DNA of 51,081 nt, from the NCBI GenBank assembly GCA_903941105.1, contig CAJANL010000034.1, positions 1-51,081 on the forward strand, in the 5' to 3' direction. Made by a program: the position numbers and the translations under genes. Source of the stretch: an uncultured Rhodospirillaceae bacterium. GTDB taxonomy: Bacteria; Pseudomonadota; Alphaproteobacteria; Rhodospirillales; Magnetospirillaceae. Positions 8,914-19,544 of the stretch are shown piece after piece. Under the pieces are notes generated by a model, which was given only the letters and a program-made list of their open reading frames with translations, had not been told where the DNA came from and did no database searches. The number at the start of each line of letters is the position of its first letter. Position 1 is the stretch's first letter.

Positions 8914-8942
8914 TTGAAAGCGATATCGCTCCGACATATAAG
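8914..8942 (+). promoter_or_regulatory. Predicted sigma70 promoter
   Basis: TTGAAA at 8914-8919 and TATAAG at 8937-8942 are separated by exactly 17 bp, each one base from the sigma70 consensus. Transcription would start near 8949, about 33 bp before the ATG of the lysine-rich protein. The -35 is followed by the palindrome AGCGATATCGCT (8919-8930), which overlaps the spacer and could be an operator. Confidence 0.65.
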
Positions 8943-8981
8943 AGATATAGGCGCCATCGCGTCGCGGACTGGAGAAGACCG

Positions 8982-9341
8982 ATGACCAACCCCCAAGAGA
9001 TCGAGGAACCCAAGCGCAAGGCGAAGGCCAAACCGGCGGCAACCAAGCCGGCCAAGGCCGTCAGGGTGAAAGCGGCTAACCCGCTGGCAGCACCCGCCGC
9101 CGAGGCGCCGGCTGTGGTTGAGCCCGAGAAGAAGAAAAAGAAGAGGGCAACGGCGGATGGCGGAACCATTGCCGCCAAGGGAAAGAAAAAGAAGAAGAAG
9201 GACAAGAAGAACAAGGAGGCGGTGATCATCCGCTTCGAAGGACTCCAACTCGCAATTCTGGACGCGCGTGCCGAGAAACTCGGCCTGTCGCGAGCGGCCT
9301 GGGTGCGCATGGTGGTCGCCAATGCGCTGGCGAGCGACTGA
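8982..9341 (+). CDS. Lysine-rich protein with C-terminal ribbon-helix-helix-like domain
   Basis: A 119-residue protein in two parts. Residues 1-78 are Lys/Ala/Pro-rich with runs EKKKKKRA and GKKKKKKDKKNKE, resembling histone-H1-like basic tails. Residues 80-119 (VIIRFEGLQLAILDARAEKL, then GLSRAAWVRMVVANALA) resemble a ribbon-helix-helix / MetJ-Arc type DNA-binding unit: a beta strand and two helices. The ATG at 8982 has GGAGA 6 bp upstream and a good promoter. It diverges from the ornithine decarboxylase. A nucleoid or regulatory DNA-binding role is inferred; no close family is recognised. Confidence 0.75.
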   Translation: MTNPQEIEEPKRKAKAKPAATKPAKAVRVKAANPLAAPAAEAPAVVEPEKKKKKRATADGGTIAAKGKKKKKKDKKNKEAVIIRFEGLQLAILDARAEKLGLSRAAWVRMVVANALASD

Positions 9342-9354
9342 GATCGGCCCCAGT

Positions 9355-9421
9355 ATTCAGCGGCCCTTGCGGCCACAGCCGTGCCGCCCGAAGGGCAAGC
9401 GAGGCCCACCGGGCGGGCGGT
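9355..9421. repeat. GC-rich intergenic repeat, family F copy 3 (weak)
   Basis: It begins ATTCAGCGGCCCTTGCGGC, matching the start of the copy at 46874 (ATTCAGCCGCCCTTGCGGC) with one change. The rest is similar in composition but diverged. Like the other copies it lies between two convergent genes. Confidence 0.45.
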
Positions 9422-9435
9422 AGCTTGGCGAAGGG

Positions 9436-9470
9436 CGGGCGGAGCCCACAAGGGCCAGAGGCTCCGCCCG
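9436..9470. terminator. Bidirectional hairpin between convergent genes
   Basis: CGGGCGGAGCC (9436-9446) pairs perfectly with GGCTCCGCCCG (9460-9470) around a 13-nt loop. There is no T-tract directly after it, so it may act as a transcript-end stabiliser more than a classical intrinsic terminator. Confidence 0.5.
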
Positions 9471-9652
9471 GCGAACAACCGTGTTCTTAAGAAATTTGGA
9501 TGAACCGGCCGTGCTCCGCGACCGCGTGGAGTCTCGTGGTCCGCCCACTACCGATCGTTCAGCCAGAGTTCGCCTGCCATGATCCATTCTCCGCTGTTTC
9601 TCAGCTTGAATCACGACAGGCCCAATGAACCAAAGCTAATTGGATTTCGACA

Positions 9653-10000
9653 CTAGAGAATATCCAAGACGCTTTCCGGCGGGCGCCCCAGCGCCGCCCG
9701 CTCGCCGGCGACCACGATGGGCCGCTCGATCACCGCCGGATGGGCCACCATGGCGGCCAGCAGGGCGGCATCGTCGAGGGCGGCGGCGTCGATGCCGGCC
9801 TCGGCCGCTTCCTTGCGGCGCAGAATGTCGCGCGGCCCCTTGCCCAGCAGGGCGAGGATGCGCTCCAGCTCGGCCGCCGAAGGCGGCTGCCTGAGGTAAT
9901 CCACCACGCGCGGCTGCAGGCCCTTGCCCTCGATCAGCGCCAGGGTCTCGCGCGACTTGCTGCAACGCGGGTTGTGATAGATGGTGACGTCGTCGGCCAT
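9653..10000 (-). CDS. arsC: ArsC-family arsenate reductase (glutaredoxin type)
   Basis: A 115-residue thioredoxin-fold protein that reduces arsenate to arsenite using glutathione/glutaredoxin. The catalytic Cys13 is in YHNPRCSKS, and the conserved RPIVV follows near residue 94, where the oxyanion-binding arginine lies. The length is normal for the E. coli plasmid R773 type. It stands alone without arsR, arsB or acr3. A general Spx/ArsC-like role cannot be ruled out, but the CSKS site and RPIVV fit the reductase. Confidence 0.88.
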   Translation of the reverse strand: MADDVTIYHNPRCSKSRETLALIEGKGLQPRVVDYLRQPPSAAELERILALLGKGPRDILRRKEAAEAGIDAAALDDAALLAAMVAHPAVIERPIVVAGERAALGRPPESVLDIL

Positions 10001-10113
10001 GATGTCGAGCCCTCGATTTCGGTGTACAAGGGGGGCTGAGTCGTCTTCGCCCCATTTTGGTCAAACTGGGGTGGTTAAAGCGCCCCGGACATCATTCACA
10101 GCAAAAAGCCGCC

Positions 10114-12282
10114 ATGACCCGCCCCTCCGTTCGTGCCCGCCATTATGGCGCGTTGCTCTGCCTGCTGGCCACCCTGCTGTCGCCGCCCGTCTGGGCACAA
10201 CCGGCGCCCGACGCCGAGTTGGAGAAACTGGTCTCGACGCTGGAGAACGACGCCTCGCGCGCCCAACTGGTGGGACAGCTGAAGACGTTGCTGCAGGCCC
10301 GGTCCACGGTCAAGGCCGAGGACGGCCCGTTGGCCCGTCTCTCCGAGCGGCTCGACGCCCTGGGCGATCAGGTCACCGAAGCCGTGGACGCCGCCCGCGA
10401 CCTGCCCCACCTGGCCGAGTGGCTGGTTGGCAAGGCGGCCGATGAACTGGTGCGCCGCCATCTTGGCGAGGTGCTGCTGCGGCTGGCCGCCGTGCTGGGA
10501 GCCGGCATCGCCGTCGATCAGTTGCTGGCCGCCCTGATCCTGCGCTGGCGCCGCAGCCGCCCACCGTTGGCTAAGCCGGAGCCGCTGGCCCTGGCGCTGG
10601 AGGTGGGAGGGCGTACCCTGGCCGATCTGCTGCCGGTGGCCGCCTTCGCCGCCGCCGGCTGGGCCACCGCCCTGATGTTCCGCCTGACCGGGCCGGAAAA
10701 GGTCGCGGTGCCGCTGGCTATCGCCGCCTATGCCGCGGTACGGGTGGTGATGGTGGCGGCGCGCACCCTGGCCTCGCCCCGCCTGCCCGCCCTGCGCCTG
10801 CTGCCGGTGAACGACGAGACCGCCGAATATCTGGTGATCTGGGTCCGCCGCCTGGCCGGCTTCGGCGTCACCGGCTGGTTCGCGGTGGAAGCCGCCCGCC
10901 TGCTGGGGCTTCCCGCCGGGGCGCACCTGTTCGTGCTGAAATCCCTCGGCCTGGCGGTGGCCACCATGATGGCGATCTTCGTGCTGCAGAACCGCCATGC
11001 CGTCGCCGAAGGGTTGCGCCGGCCCTCGGAGCGTCCGCTGTTCGGCGACCGGCTGCAGGCCTTCCGTACCCGTCTGGCCGATATCTGGCACGTGCTGGCG
11101 GTGCTCTATATCGTCGCGGTCTATCTGGTGTGGGCGCTTCAGGTGCGCGGCGGCTTCGAATTCATGCTGCGGGCCACGGTGCTGACCGCGGTGATCCTGT
11201 CCCTGTCGGCCGCGCTGTCGGTGGTGCTGCGCCGCGCCATCGACCGCGGCTTCGCCATCGGCCAGGACAGCCGCGACCGCTTCCCTCTGCTGGAGGCCCG
11301 CGCCAATCGCTACCTCCCCATCCTGCATCTGGTGCTGCGCGGCGCGGTGGGCCTGGTGACGCTGCTGGCGCTGGCGCAGGCCTGGGGCATGGACATCCTG
11401 GGCGCACTGGCCAGCCAGGCGGGCAAGCGGGTGCTGTCGTCGGGCGTCAGCATCGCCGTGGTGCTGCTGGTCGCCCTGGTGGTGTGGGAGCTGGTGCACG
11501 GCGCCATCGAGCGCTATCTCACCGCCACCGATGGCGACGGCAACGCGCGCGCCCGCTCGTCGCGCGCCCGCACCCTGCTGCCCTTGGCGCGCAATGCGGT
11601 GTTCCTGGTGCTGCTGGTGCTGGTCTCGCTGATCGTGCTCTCCGAGCTGGGCGTCAACATCGCGCCCCTGCTGGCGGGTGCGGGAGTGATCGGCATCGCG
11701 GTGGGCTTCGGCTCGCAGAAGCTGGTGCAGGACATCATCACCGGCGCCTTCATCCTGTTCGAGGACACCATCGCGGTGGGCGACGTGGTCAAGGTGGGCG
11801 AGCATGCCGGGGCGGTGGAGGCCATCTCCATCCGCGCCATCCGCCTGCGCGACGCCCAGGGCAGCGTCCACACCATCCCGTTCAGCGCGGTGACCACGGT
11901 GGTCAACCTGACCAAGGGCTTCAGCTATGCGGTGATGGACGTGGGCATCGCCTATCGCGAGGATACCGACCGGGTGGCCTCGGTCCTGGCCGAGATCGGC
12001 GCCGAGATGCAGGCCGAGCCGCGCTGGGCGACGGCCATCGCCGAGCCGCTGGAGGTGCTGGGTGTCGAGCGCTTCGACGCCTCGGCGGTGGTGATCCGTG
12101 CCCGCGTCAAGACGCTGCCCACCGAGAAGTGGTCGGTGCTGCGCGAATTCAATCGCCGCATGAAGATGCGCTTCGACGCCGCGGGCATCGAAATGCCCTT
12201 CCCGCAGACCACGGTGTGGTTCGCCAACGCGCCGCCGGCCGCCGCCGTCCCGCTTGCGCCGACGGCGACCACGGTGCTTTAA
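10114..12282 (+). CDS. Large MscS-family mechanosensitive ion channel
   Basis: A 722-residue inner-membrane channel releasing solutes on osmotic downshock. An N-terminal signal peptide ends near AWA (about residue 30), followed by a periplasmic region of about 100 residues and then many hydrophobic segments. The pore helix and MscS signature GVIGIAVGFGSQKLVQD begins at about residue 524, with the beta domain and alpha/beta cytoplasmic vestibule after it. ATG 10114 is preferred because the signal peptide begins there; an upstream in-frame GTG at 10057 would bury it. The ribosome site is weak. Longer than E. coli MscS (286 aa), so MscM/YbdG-like. Confidence 0.9.
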   Translation: MTRPSVRARHYGALLCLLATLLSPPVWAQPAPDAELEKLVSTLENDASRAQLVGQLKTLLQARSTVKAEDGPLARLSERLDALGDQVTEAVDAARDLPHLAEWLVGKAADELVRRHLGEVLLRLAAVLGAGIAVDQLLAALILRWRRSRPPLAKPEPLALALEVGGRTLADLLPVAAFAAAGWATALMFRLTGPEKVAVPLAIAAYAAVRVVMVAARTLASPRLPALRLLPVNDETAEYLVIWVRRLAGFGVTGWFAVEAARLLGLPAGAHLFVLKSLGLAVATMMAIFVLQNRHAVAEGLRRPSERPLFGDRLQAFRTRLADIWHVLAVLYIVAVYLVWALQVRGGFEFMLRATVLTAVILSLSAALSVVLRRAIDRGFAIGQDSRDRFPLLEARANRYLPILHLVLRGAVGLVTLLALAQAWGMDILGALASQAGKRVLSSGVSIAVVLLVALVVWELVHGAIERYLTATDGDGNARARSSRARTLLPLARNAVFLVLLVLVSLIVLSELGVNIAPLLAGAGVIGIAVGFGSQKLVQDIITGAFILFEDTIAVGDVVKVGEHAGAVEAISIRAIRLRDAQGSVHTIPFSAVTTVVNLTKGFSYAVMDVGIAYREDTDRVASVLAEIGAEMQAEPRWATAIAEPLEVLGVERFDASAVVIRARVKTLPTEKWSVLREFNRRMKMRFDAAGIEMPFPQTTVWFANAPPAAAVPLAPTATTVL

Positions 12283-12288
12283 TCGCGC

Positions 12289-13152
12289 ATGTTTTCGGTC
12301 CCCACACCCTCGAATGTCACAGTCACCCTCCCCCCCGAGGGATGGCCCGACTTCTATGACGGGTCGTGGACCGCGCTTCACCGCGCCTTTCGCGACCGGC
12401 ACGCCGCGACCCCCTTCGCCAATGCCTTCCAGGCGGTACGCTACCTGGAAAAGACCTTCGAACTGATCGACAAAAGCCAGGTCGGCGATGTCATGCCCGG
12501 CGGCAGGCGCCTGTTGCGCACCAGTTCGTTCCGCGGCCAGACCTGCGTGATACCCGCCTACGCCAACGTCTATGCCGGCGAAATCCTCGCCGATCTGGTC
12601 GCCGGCATGGGGCCGTTCGACGCGGTGGTGGAACTCGGCTGCGGTTATGGCCGCAATCTGTTCGACTGCTTCTATTTCGGCGGCTGGTCCGGGCCGTATT
12701 TCGGCGGCGAACTGACCGAGGGCGGCCGCGCCTTTGCCAGCGAGTTGATCGGCCTCGCCACCGGCATGCAGGCGTCGTTCCACCCGTTCACCCACCTGGC
12801 CCCCGACCTGACCTTCGTGGGCCGGCCCAAGCGCGCCCTGATCACCACGGTTCATTCCATCGAGGCGGTGGAGGCGATTCCCGAGGATTATTTCGATCGC
12901 CTGGCCGATGGTGCCGAGCAGGTGGTCGGTGTCCATATCGAGCCGGTGGGGTTCCAGTACGGTAGCCTCGGCGAGGTCAGCGACATCCATCGGCAACTGG
13001 CGACGACGTTGCGCTGGAACCTCAATTTCCGCGATTCCCTGCAGGCCGCCATCAATCGCGGACGCATCGCGGTCAGCATGATAGCGCCCGAGGTCCTGTT
13101 CCCCTCCGATGCGTTGAACCCCTCGACCATCATCATCTGGACCAGCCGCTGA
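12289..13152 (+). CDS. Methyltransferase-like protein of unknown substrate
   Basis: A 287-residue protein with a Rossmann-type SAM-binding motif I, VVELGCGYGRNLFD, at about residues 113-126. The region before it is unlike common methyltransferase families. The acidic residue in FGGELTEGGR may be the SAM-ribose binder. The ATG at 12289 lies 6 bp after the mscS-like gene, so the two may be co-transcribed, although no ribosome site is obvious. The last 20 bp overlap tail-to-tail with recX. Acceptor unknown; a sugar- or polysaccharide-modifying enzyme is one possibility. Confidence 0.7.
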   Translation: MFSVPTPSNVTVTLPPEGWPDFYDGSWTALHRAFRDRHAATPFANAFQAVRYLEKTFELIDKSQVGDVMPGGRRLLRTSSFRGQTCVIPAYANVYAGEILADLVAGMGPFDAVVELGCGYGRNLFDCFYFGGWSGPYFGGELTEGGRAFASELIGLATGMQASFHPFTHLAPDLTFVGRPKRALITTVHSIEAVEAIPEDYFDRLADGAEQVVGVHIEPVGFQYGSLGEVSDIHRQLATTLRWNLNFRDSLQAAINRGRIAVSMIAPEVLFPSDALNPSTIIIWTSR

Positions 13153-13690
13153 GATCTGTCTCGCCGGCCATCACCCGTTTCACCACGTCCCAGCCGAATC
13201 CCGCCCGCGCCAGAGCCGCCATGTCCTTGTCGCGGAACTCGGCCTGGGTCTCGGGCTTGCGGAATGGCCCCAGCCGACGGCGGCGGGCCAGATTGAGGCA
13301 GGCGGCCAGTTCGGGCTCGTCCGCGTCCTCGGCCAGGGTGCCCAGCGCCGCGTCGGCCTGCTCGGCGGCGACGCCCTTGGCGGCCAATACGGCGCGGATG
13401 CCCCGCCCGCTGGTGCCCCGCCGGTGCAGGCCGCGCACCTTGTTGGCGGCATAGGCGGCGTCGTCGAGATAGCCCAGGCCGGCGAGCCGGGTCAGCACCG
13501 TCTCCACCATCTGGAGCGCCTCGGGCCGCTCGCCGCCCCAATGCGCCAGCGAGCGGTCGACCTTGCGCATGAGCACCCGCTTCAGGTTGGCGGTGGACGA
13601 GGCGAAGCGTTCGAGGTAATGCAGCGCGGCATTCTCGATGTAGGATGCGGTAATCTTCGGTGGCGGGCGGCGCTCGCGGGCGGCGGTCAT
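13133..13690 (-). CDS. recX: RecX family regulatory protein
   Basis: A 185-residue helical protein, RecX, which binds RecA filaments and limits recombinase activity. Recognisable RecX three-helix repeats include ALHYLERFASSTANLKRVLM and LGYLDDAAYAANKVRG, quoted separately, with RRGTSGRGIRAVLAAKG after them. Alphaproteobacterial RecX is typically about this length. recA is not adjacent. It overlaps the previous gene's 3' end by 20 bp. Its ATG at 13690 is only 14 bp from the divergent ATG at 13705, so the promoters must lie inside the opposite coding regions. Confidence 0.85.
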   Translation of the reverse strand: MTAARERRPPPKITASYIENAALHYLERFASSTANLKRVLMRKVDRSLAHWGGERPEALQMVETVLTRLAGLGYLDDAAYAANKVRGLHRRGTSGRGIRAVLAAKGVAAEQADAALGTLAEDADEPELAACLNLARRRRLGPFRKPETQAEFRDKDMAALARAGFGWDVVKRVMAGETDLSGWSR

Positions 13691-13704
13691 GGAGCAACAA
13701 TACC

Positions 13705-14517
13705 ATGGTGAGCGACATTCGCACCCTTCCTCCCCAGCCCCGGGTCTATGGCGCGGTCAACTGGCTGGGTGCCTGGACCCTGTTGCTGAAGGAGGTGCGG
13801 CGCTTCCTCAAGGTCTATTTCCAGACCATCCTCGCCCCGGTGGTCACCACCCTGCTGTTCCTGGCCGTGTTCGCCCTGGCGTTGGGCCAGGTGGCGGCCG
13901 AGGTCAAGGGCGTGCCTTTCGTCCAGTTCCTGGCCCCCGGCCTGATCATGATGGCCATGGTACAGAACGCCTTCGCCAACACCTCGTCGTCGCTGATCAT
14001 CTCGAAGGTTCAGGGCAATATCGTCGACATGCTGATGCCGCCGCTGTCGGCCGCCGAACTGACCGCCGCGGTGGCGCTGGGCGGCGTGGCGCGCGGCGTG
14101 GTGGTGGGGTTGGCGGTGACCGCCGGCATGGCGCTGTTCGTCCCCATGCACGCCCACAGCCTGCCACTGATCGCGTACCACGCGGTGATGGGCTCGCTGA
14201 TGTTGTCGCTGCTGGGTATGATGGGCGGCATCTGGGCCGACAAGTTCGACCACATGGCCGCCGTCACCAACTTTCTGGTGACGCCGCTGTCGTTCCTGTC
14301 GGGCACCTTCTATTCCATCGAGCGGCTGCCCGAGGGCTTCCATGCCGTCGCCCTGATGAACCCGTTCTTCTACATGATCGACGGCTTCCGCTACGGCTTC
14401 ATCGGGCAGTCGGACGGGCCGGTGTGGCTGGGGGTGGTCCTGGTGGGCGCCACCAACCTGCTGCTGTACGCCGCGACCTATCGCATGTTCGCGACAGGGT
14501 ACAAGCTGAAGGGGTGA
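13705..14517 (+). CDS. ABC-2 type transporter permease
   Basis: A 270-residue integral membrane protein with about six hydrophobic helices and the ABC-2 pattern: an amphipathic entry (LLLKEVRRFLKVYFQTILAP), a re-entrant PLSFLSGTFYS element and MNPFFYMIDGFRYGFIG near the end, as in YadH/NodJ-type exporters. The start is ATG 13705 behind GGAG at 13691-13694. No partner ATPase is next to it, which is unusual because YadG/NodI-type ATPases are normally adjacent. It must use an ATPase encoded elsewhere. Confidence 0.88.
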   Translation: MVSDIRTLPPQPRVYGAVNWLGAWTLLLKEVRRFLKVYFQTILAPVVTTLLFLAVFALALGQVAAEVKGVPFVQFLAPGLIMMAMVQNAFANTSSSLIISKVQGNIVDMLMPPLSAAELTAAVALGGVARGVVVGLAVTAGMALFVPMHAHSLPLIAYHAVMGSLMLSLLGMMGGIWADKFDHMAAVTNFLVTPLSFLSGTFYSIERLPEGFHAVALMNPFFYMIDGFRYGFIGQSDGPVWLGVVLVGATNLLLYAATYRMFATGYKLKG

Positions 14518-14668
14518 CGACTCCGGCCGCCCTTGAAGCGGTCTCGCGTAGCGGTCGAGCAGGGGGTGATTCGATATTCGTGATCCGGGGACTCCTGGGG
14601 TAGGATATCCTCGCCAATGATCGACGGATGTCACCCGTTCGGCGTTGTGCGATTGGGGGGAATCTTCC

Positions 14669-16825
14669 ATGACAGGGGCGAAGGCGCCTTCTCCGTTGCG
14701 TCAGCTCTGGGCGGCCGGTGTGACGCTGCTGGTCGGTCTGGCGGCGACGCTGGCCGGATGGTCGGTCTCCTCCGCGAATATCCGCGCCTTGTCCCACGAG
14801 CGTTTCACCACCCGCGTCGATGAGATCAATGTGCTGATCGACTCGCGCCTGGTCGCCTATGCCCAGGTGCTGCGGGGGTTCCAGGCGGTGGTGGCGGCCA
14901 GCGGCCATCCCAGCCGGGAGGACTGGGCCCGCTTCAACCGGACCTTGCAGGTCGAGACGATCTATCCCGGCCTCACCGGAACGGTCTATATCCGGGCCGT
15001 TCCCGACGAACAGCGCGGGGAGGTGGAGACCGAGGTGCGTGGCTTCGAGCCGGGCTTCGCCATCCGCCCCCCGGGCCAGCGGCCGTTCTACACCGTGGTG
15101 ACCAGCGTTGAACCGCGCAGCCCGGGCAATCTGCCGGTGATCGGCTCCGACAGTTGGGCGCATCCCGAGCGGCGACGGACGCTCGAATCGGCCCGCGACA
15201 GCGGCGATACCCGCATCACCGGCAAGCTCACCCTGGTGATCGACGACAAGCCCACCCCGGCCTTCCTGATGTATCAGGCGATCTATCGCGACAGCGCGAT
15301 CCCCGACGGCGTCGAGCAGCGGGCCAGCCGGCTGATGGGGTTCGCCGCCGCCGGCTGCCGGGTGGGGGTGCTGATGCAGGCCATCCTCGCCGGGGAGCTC
15401 CGCGATGTGGCGCTGGCCGTCCATGACGGCGAGGGATCGGCGCCCGACAGCCTGTATTTCACCAGCCATCCCGACTTCGATTTCGCCACCGCCCGCCATC
15501 AGGACCGGCGCGAACTGTCGATCGGCGGTCGCACGTTGAGCGTCCGCTACGCCGCGCTGCCGGGGTTCACCCTTGCCGCCGAGCGTGAGTCCTCGCTGCA
15601 GTACCTGTTCGGCGGCCTCGCGGTGACCCTGTTGCTGACGGTGATCGTGTGGTCGCAGGCGTCGATGCGGATGCGGGCGGTTTCCATGGCCGACCGGATG
15701 ACCCGTTCGCTGCGGGAGAGTGAGCGGCGCTTTCGCGAGATGGCCGAGAATATCGATCAGGTGTTCTTCGTCGCCGATCGCGACTACCAGCGTTTCCACT
15801 ATATCAGCCCCGCCTTCGACCGCATCTGGGGGTACCCGGCCAACCTGCTGATGGCGGATGCCGGTGCCTGGGCAACGTGGCTGCATCCGGAAGATCGCCA
15901 CCGGATCGGTGAATTCCTCGCCACCAACAAGGATGCCGAACAGTACTCGGCCGAATTCCGGGTGGTTCGCCCCGATGGCAGCATCTGTTGGGTGGCGGCG
16001 CACGCCTTCAACGTTCCGGCCTCCGAGGGCGAGGCGGCGCGGGTGGTGGGCTTTCATGCCGACGTGACCGAGCACAAGCGGTCCGAGAGCCGGGCCGCCG
16101 CCCATGTCAGCGAGATTGAACGCTCGAACGCCGAGCTGGAACAATTCGCCTATGTGGCGAGCCACGACCTGCGCGAGCCGCTGCGGATGATCAGCAGCTA
16201 CATCGCCCTGCTGGAGCGCCGCTACCAGCATCTGCTGGATGACAGCGGACGGGAGTTCCTCGGCTTCGCCCGCGAGGGCGCCGCCCGCATGGATCGGCTG
16301 GTTCTCGACCTGCTGGAGTTCTCCCGGGTCGGGCGCGCCAATGTGCCGATGGTTCCCATGTCGGTCGGGGAGGCGCTGGACGCCGCCTTGCGCCATCTGG
16401 CGCCGGCCATCGCCGAGGCGGCGGGCGAGGTCGAGATCGATACCTCGACGTTGCCCATGGTTCTCGGCGATGCGGGGCAAATCACCAGCCTGTTTCAGAA
16501 CCTGATCGGCAACGCGGTCAAGTACCGTGCGCCCGAGCGCCCGTTGTCCATCGAGATTGCCTGCCGGCTCGATGGCGGGCTATGGGAGTTCACGATCTCC
16601 GACAACGGCATCGGCATCGACGAATGCTATTTCGCCCAGATATTCCGCATCTTCCAGCGTCTGCACACCCGTGACAGCTATGATGGCACCGGTATCGGCC
16701 TGGCGATCTGCAAACGCATCGTCGAGCGGCATGGTGGCCGCATCTGGCTGGAATCGGTGCCCGGCGAAGGCACCACCTTCCACGTCACCCTGCAACAGGT
16801 CGCCGATCCGGGCGAGGGAATCTGA
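14669..16825 (+). CDS. CHASE-PAS sensor histidine kinase
   Basis: A 718-residue membrane histidine kinase. A first transmembrane helix (about 11-33) is followed by a periplasmic CHASE-type sensor (about 40-300, with TVYIRAVP and the PFYTVVTSVEP motif), a second helix near 315-335, a PAS domain (about 345-470), then a dimerisation domain with phospho-acceptor His499 in FAYVASHDLREPL. The HATPase_c domain has the N box at 611 (NLIGNAVKY), G1 DNGIGID and G2 DGTGIGLAI. The start ATG 14669 has GGGGGGAA upstream. No response regulator is adjacent. The kinase domain resembles bacteriophytochrome-type kinases. Confidence 0.9.
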   Translation: MTGAKAPSPLRQLWAAGVTLLVGLAATLAGWSVSSANIRALSHERFTTRVDEINVLIDSRLVAYAQVLRGFQAVVAASGHPSREDWARFNRTLQVETIYPGLTGTVYIRAVPDEQRGEVETEVRGFEPGFAIRPPGQRPFYTVVTSVEPRSPGNLPVIGSDSWAHPERRRTLESARDSGDTRITGKLTLVIDDKPTPAFLMYQAIYRDSAIPDGVEQRASRLMGFAAAGCRVGVLMQAILAGELRDVALAVHDGEGSAPDSLYFTSHPDFDFATARHQDRRELSIGGRTLSVRYAALPGFTLAAERESSLQYLFGGLAVTLLLTVIVWSQASMRMRAVSMADRMTRSLRESERRFREMAENIDQVFFVADRDYQRFHYISPAFDRIWGYPANLLMADAGAWATWLHPEDRHRIGEFLATNKDAEQYSAEFRVVRPDGSICWVAAHAFNVPASEGEAARVVGFHADVTEHKRSESRAAAHVSEIERSNAELEQFAYVASHDLREPLRMISSYIALLERRYQHLLDDSGREFLGFAREGAARMDRLVLDLLEFSRVGRANVPMVPMSVGEALDAALRHLAPAIAEAAGEVEIDTSTLPMVLGDAGQITSLFQNLIGNAVKYRAPERPLSIEIACRLDGGLWEFTISDNGIGIDECYFAQIFRIFQRLHTRDSYDGTGIGLAICKRIVERHGGRIWLESVPGEGTTFHVTLQQVADPGEGI

Positions 16826-16872
16826 CCGATCCGTCGAGGGTGGACGTCGACCTTCAGCGCAATCGGGCAAAG

Positions 16873-16920
16873 CGGGCGGGCGCAGTCGCGCCCTTGGCCG
16901 CGCCCTCAATGGGCGCTCGA
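16873..16920. repeat. GC-rich double hairpin, family F copy 2
   Basis: Two small perfect hairpins: GGGCGC-AGTC-GCGCCC (16878-16893) and GCGCCC-TCAAT-GGGCGC (16900-16916). The sequence is similar, in reverse orientation, to 46874-46926. It lies between the convergent histidine kinase and gyrB genes and may stop both transcripts. Confidence 0.65.
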
Positions 16921-16957
16921 TACCCGCTTCAGGACTCAGAAATTCCTGAAACAAATA

Positions 16958-19426
<2,469 letters not shown>

Positions 19427-19456
19427 CTATCGGGTTCCCTGTATCCACTTTTCCGC

Positions 19457-19534
19457 CGTCATGCCCGGATTTGATCCGGGCGTCCACGCTTGCGCGGCGC
19501 CCCGTGGATGGCCGGGTCGACCTCGGCCATGACG
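19457..19534. repeat. Alphaproteobacterial REP-like palindrome between recF and gyrB
   Basis: Two 32-bp arms, 19457-19488 and 19503-19534, are inverted relative to each other with some mismatches. Each arm is itself partly palindromic (CCCGGATTTGATCCGGG in the left arm). The arm begins CGTCATG and ends TCCACG, like a repeat common in alphaproteobacterial intergenic regions (recalled, not searched). Confidence 0.75.
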
Positions 19535-19544
19535 AATAAAACCT

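Larger units (their letters stand above)
9342..9652. other. Intergenic region between convergent genes
   Basis: About 310 bp without a convincing gene. It holds the GC-rich repeat at 9355-9421 and a strong hairpin at 9436-9470 (annotated). A minus-strand open frame of 85 codons (9357-9614) is Arg/Pro/Gly-rich with no ribosome site and is considered non-coding. Confidence 0.6.

Noticed and set aside
9357-9614. 85-codon minus-strand frame between the RHH gene and arsC.
   Set aside because: Low-complexity Arg/Pro/Gly translation across hairpins and a repeat, with no ribosome site.
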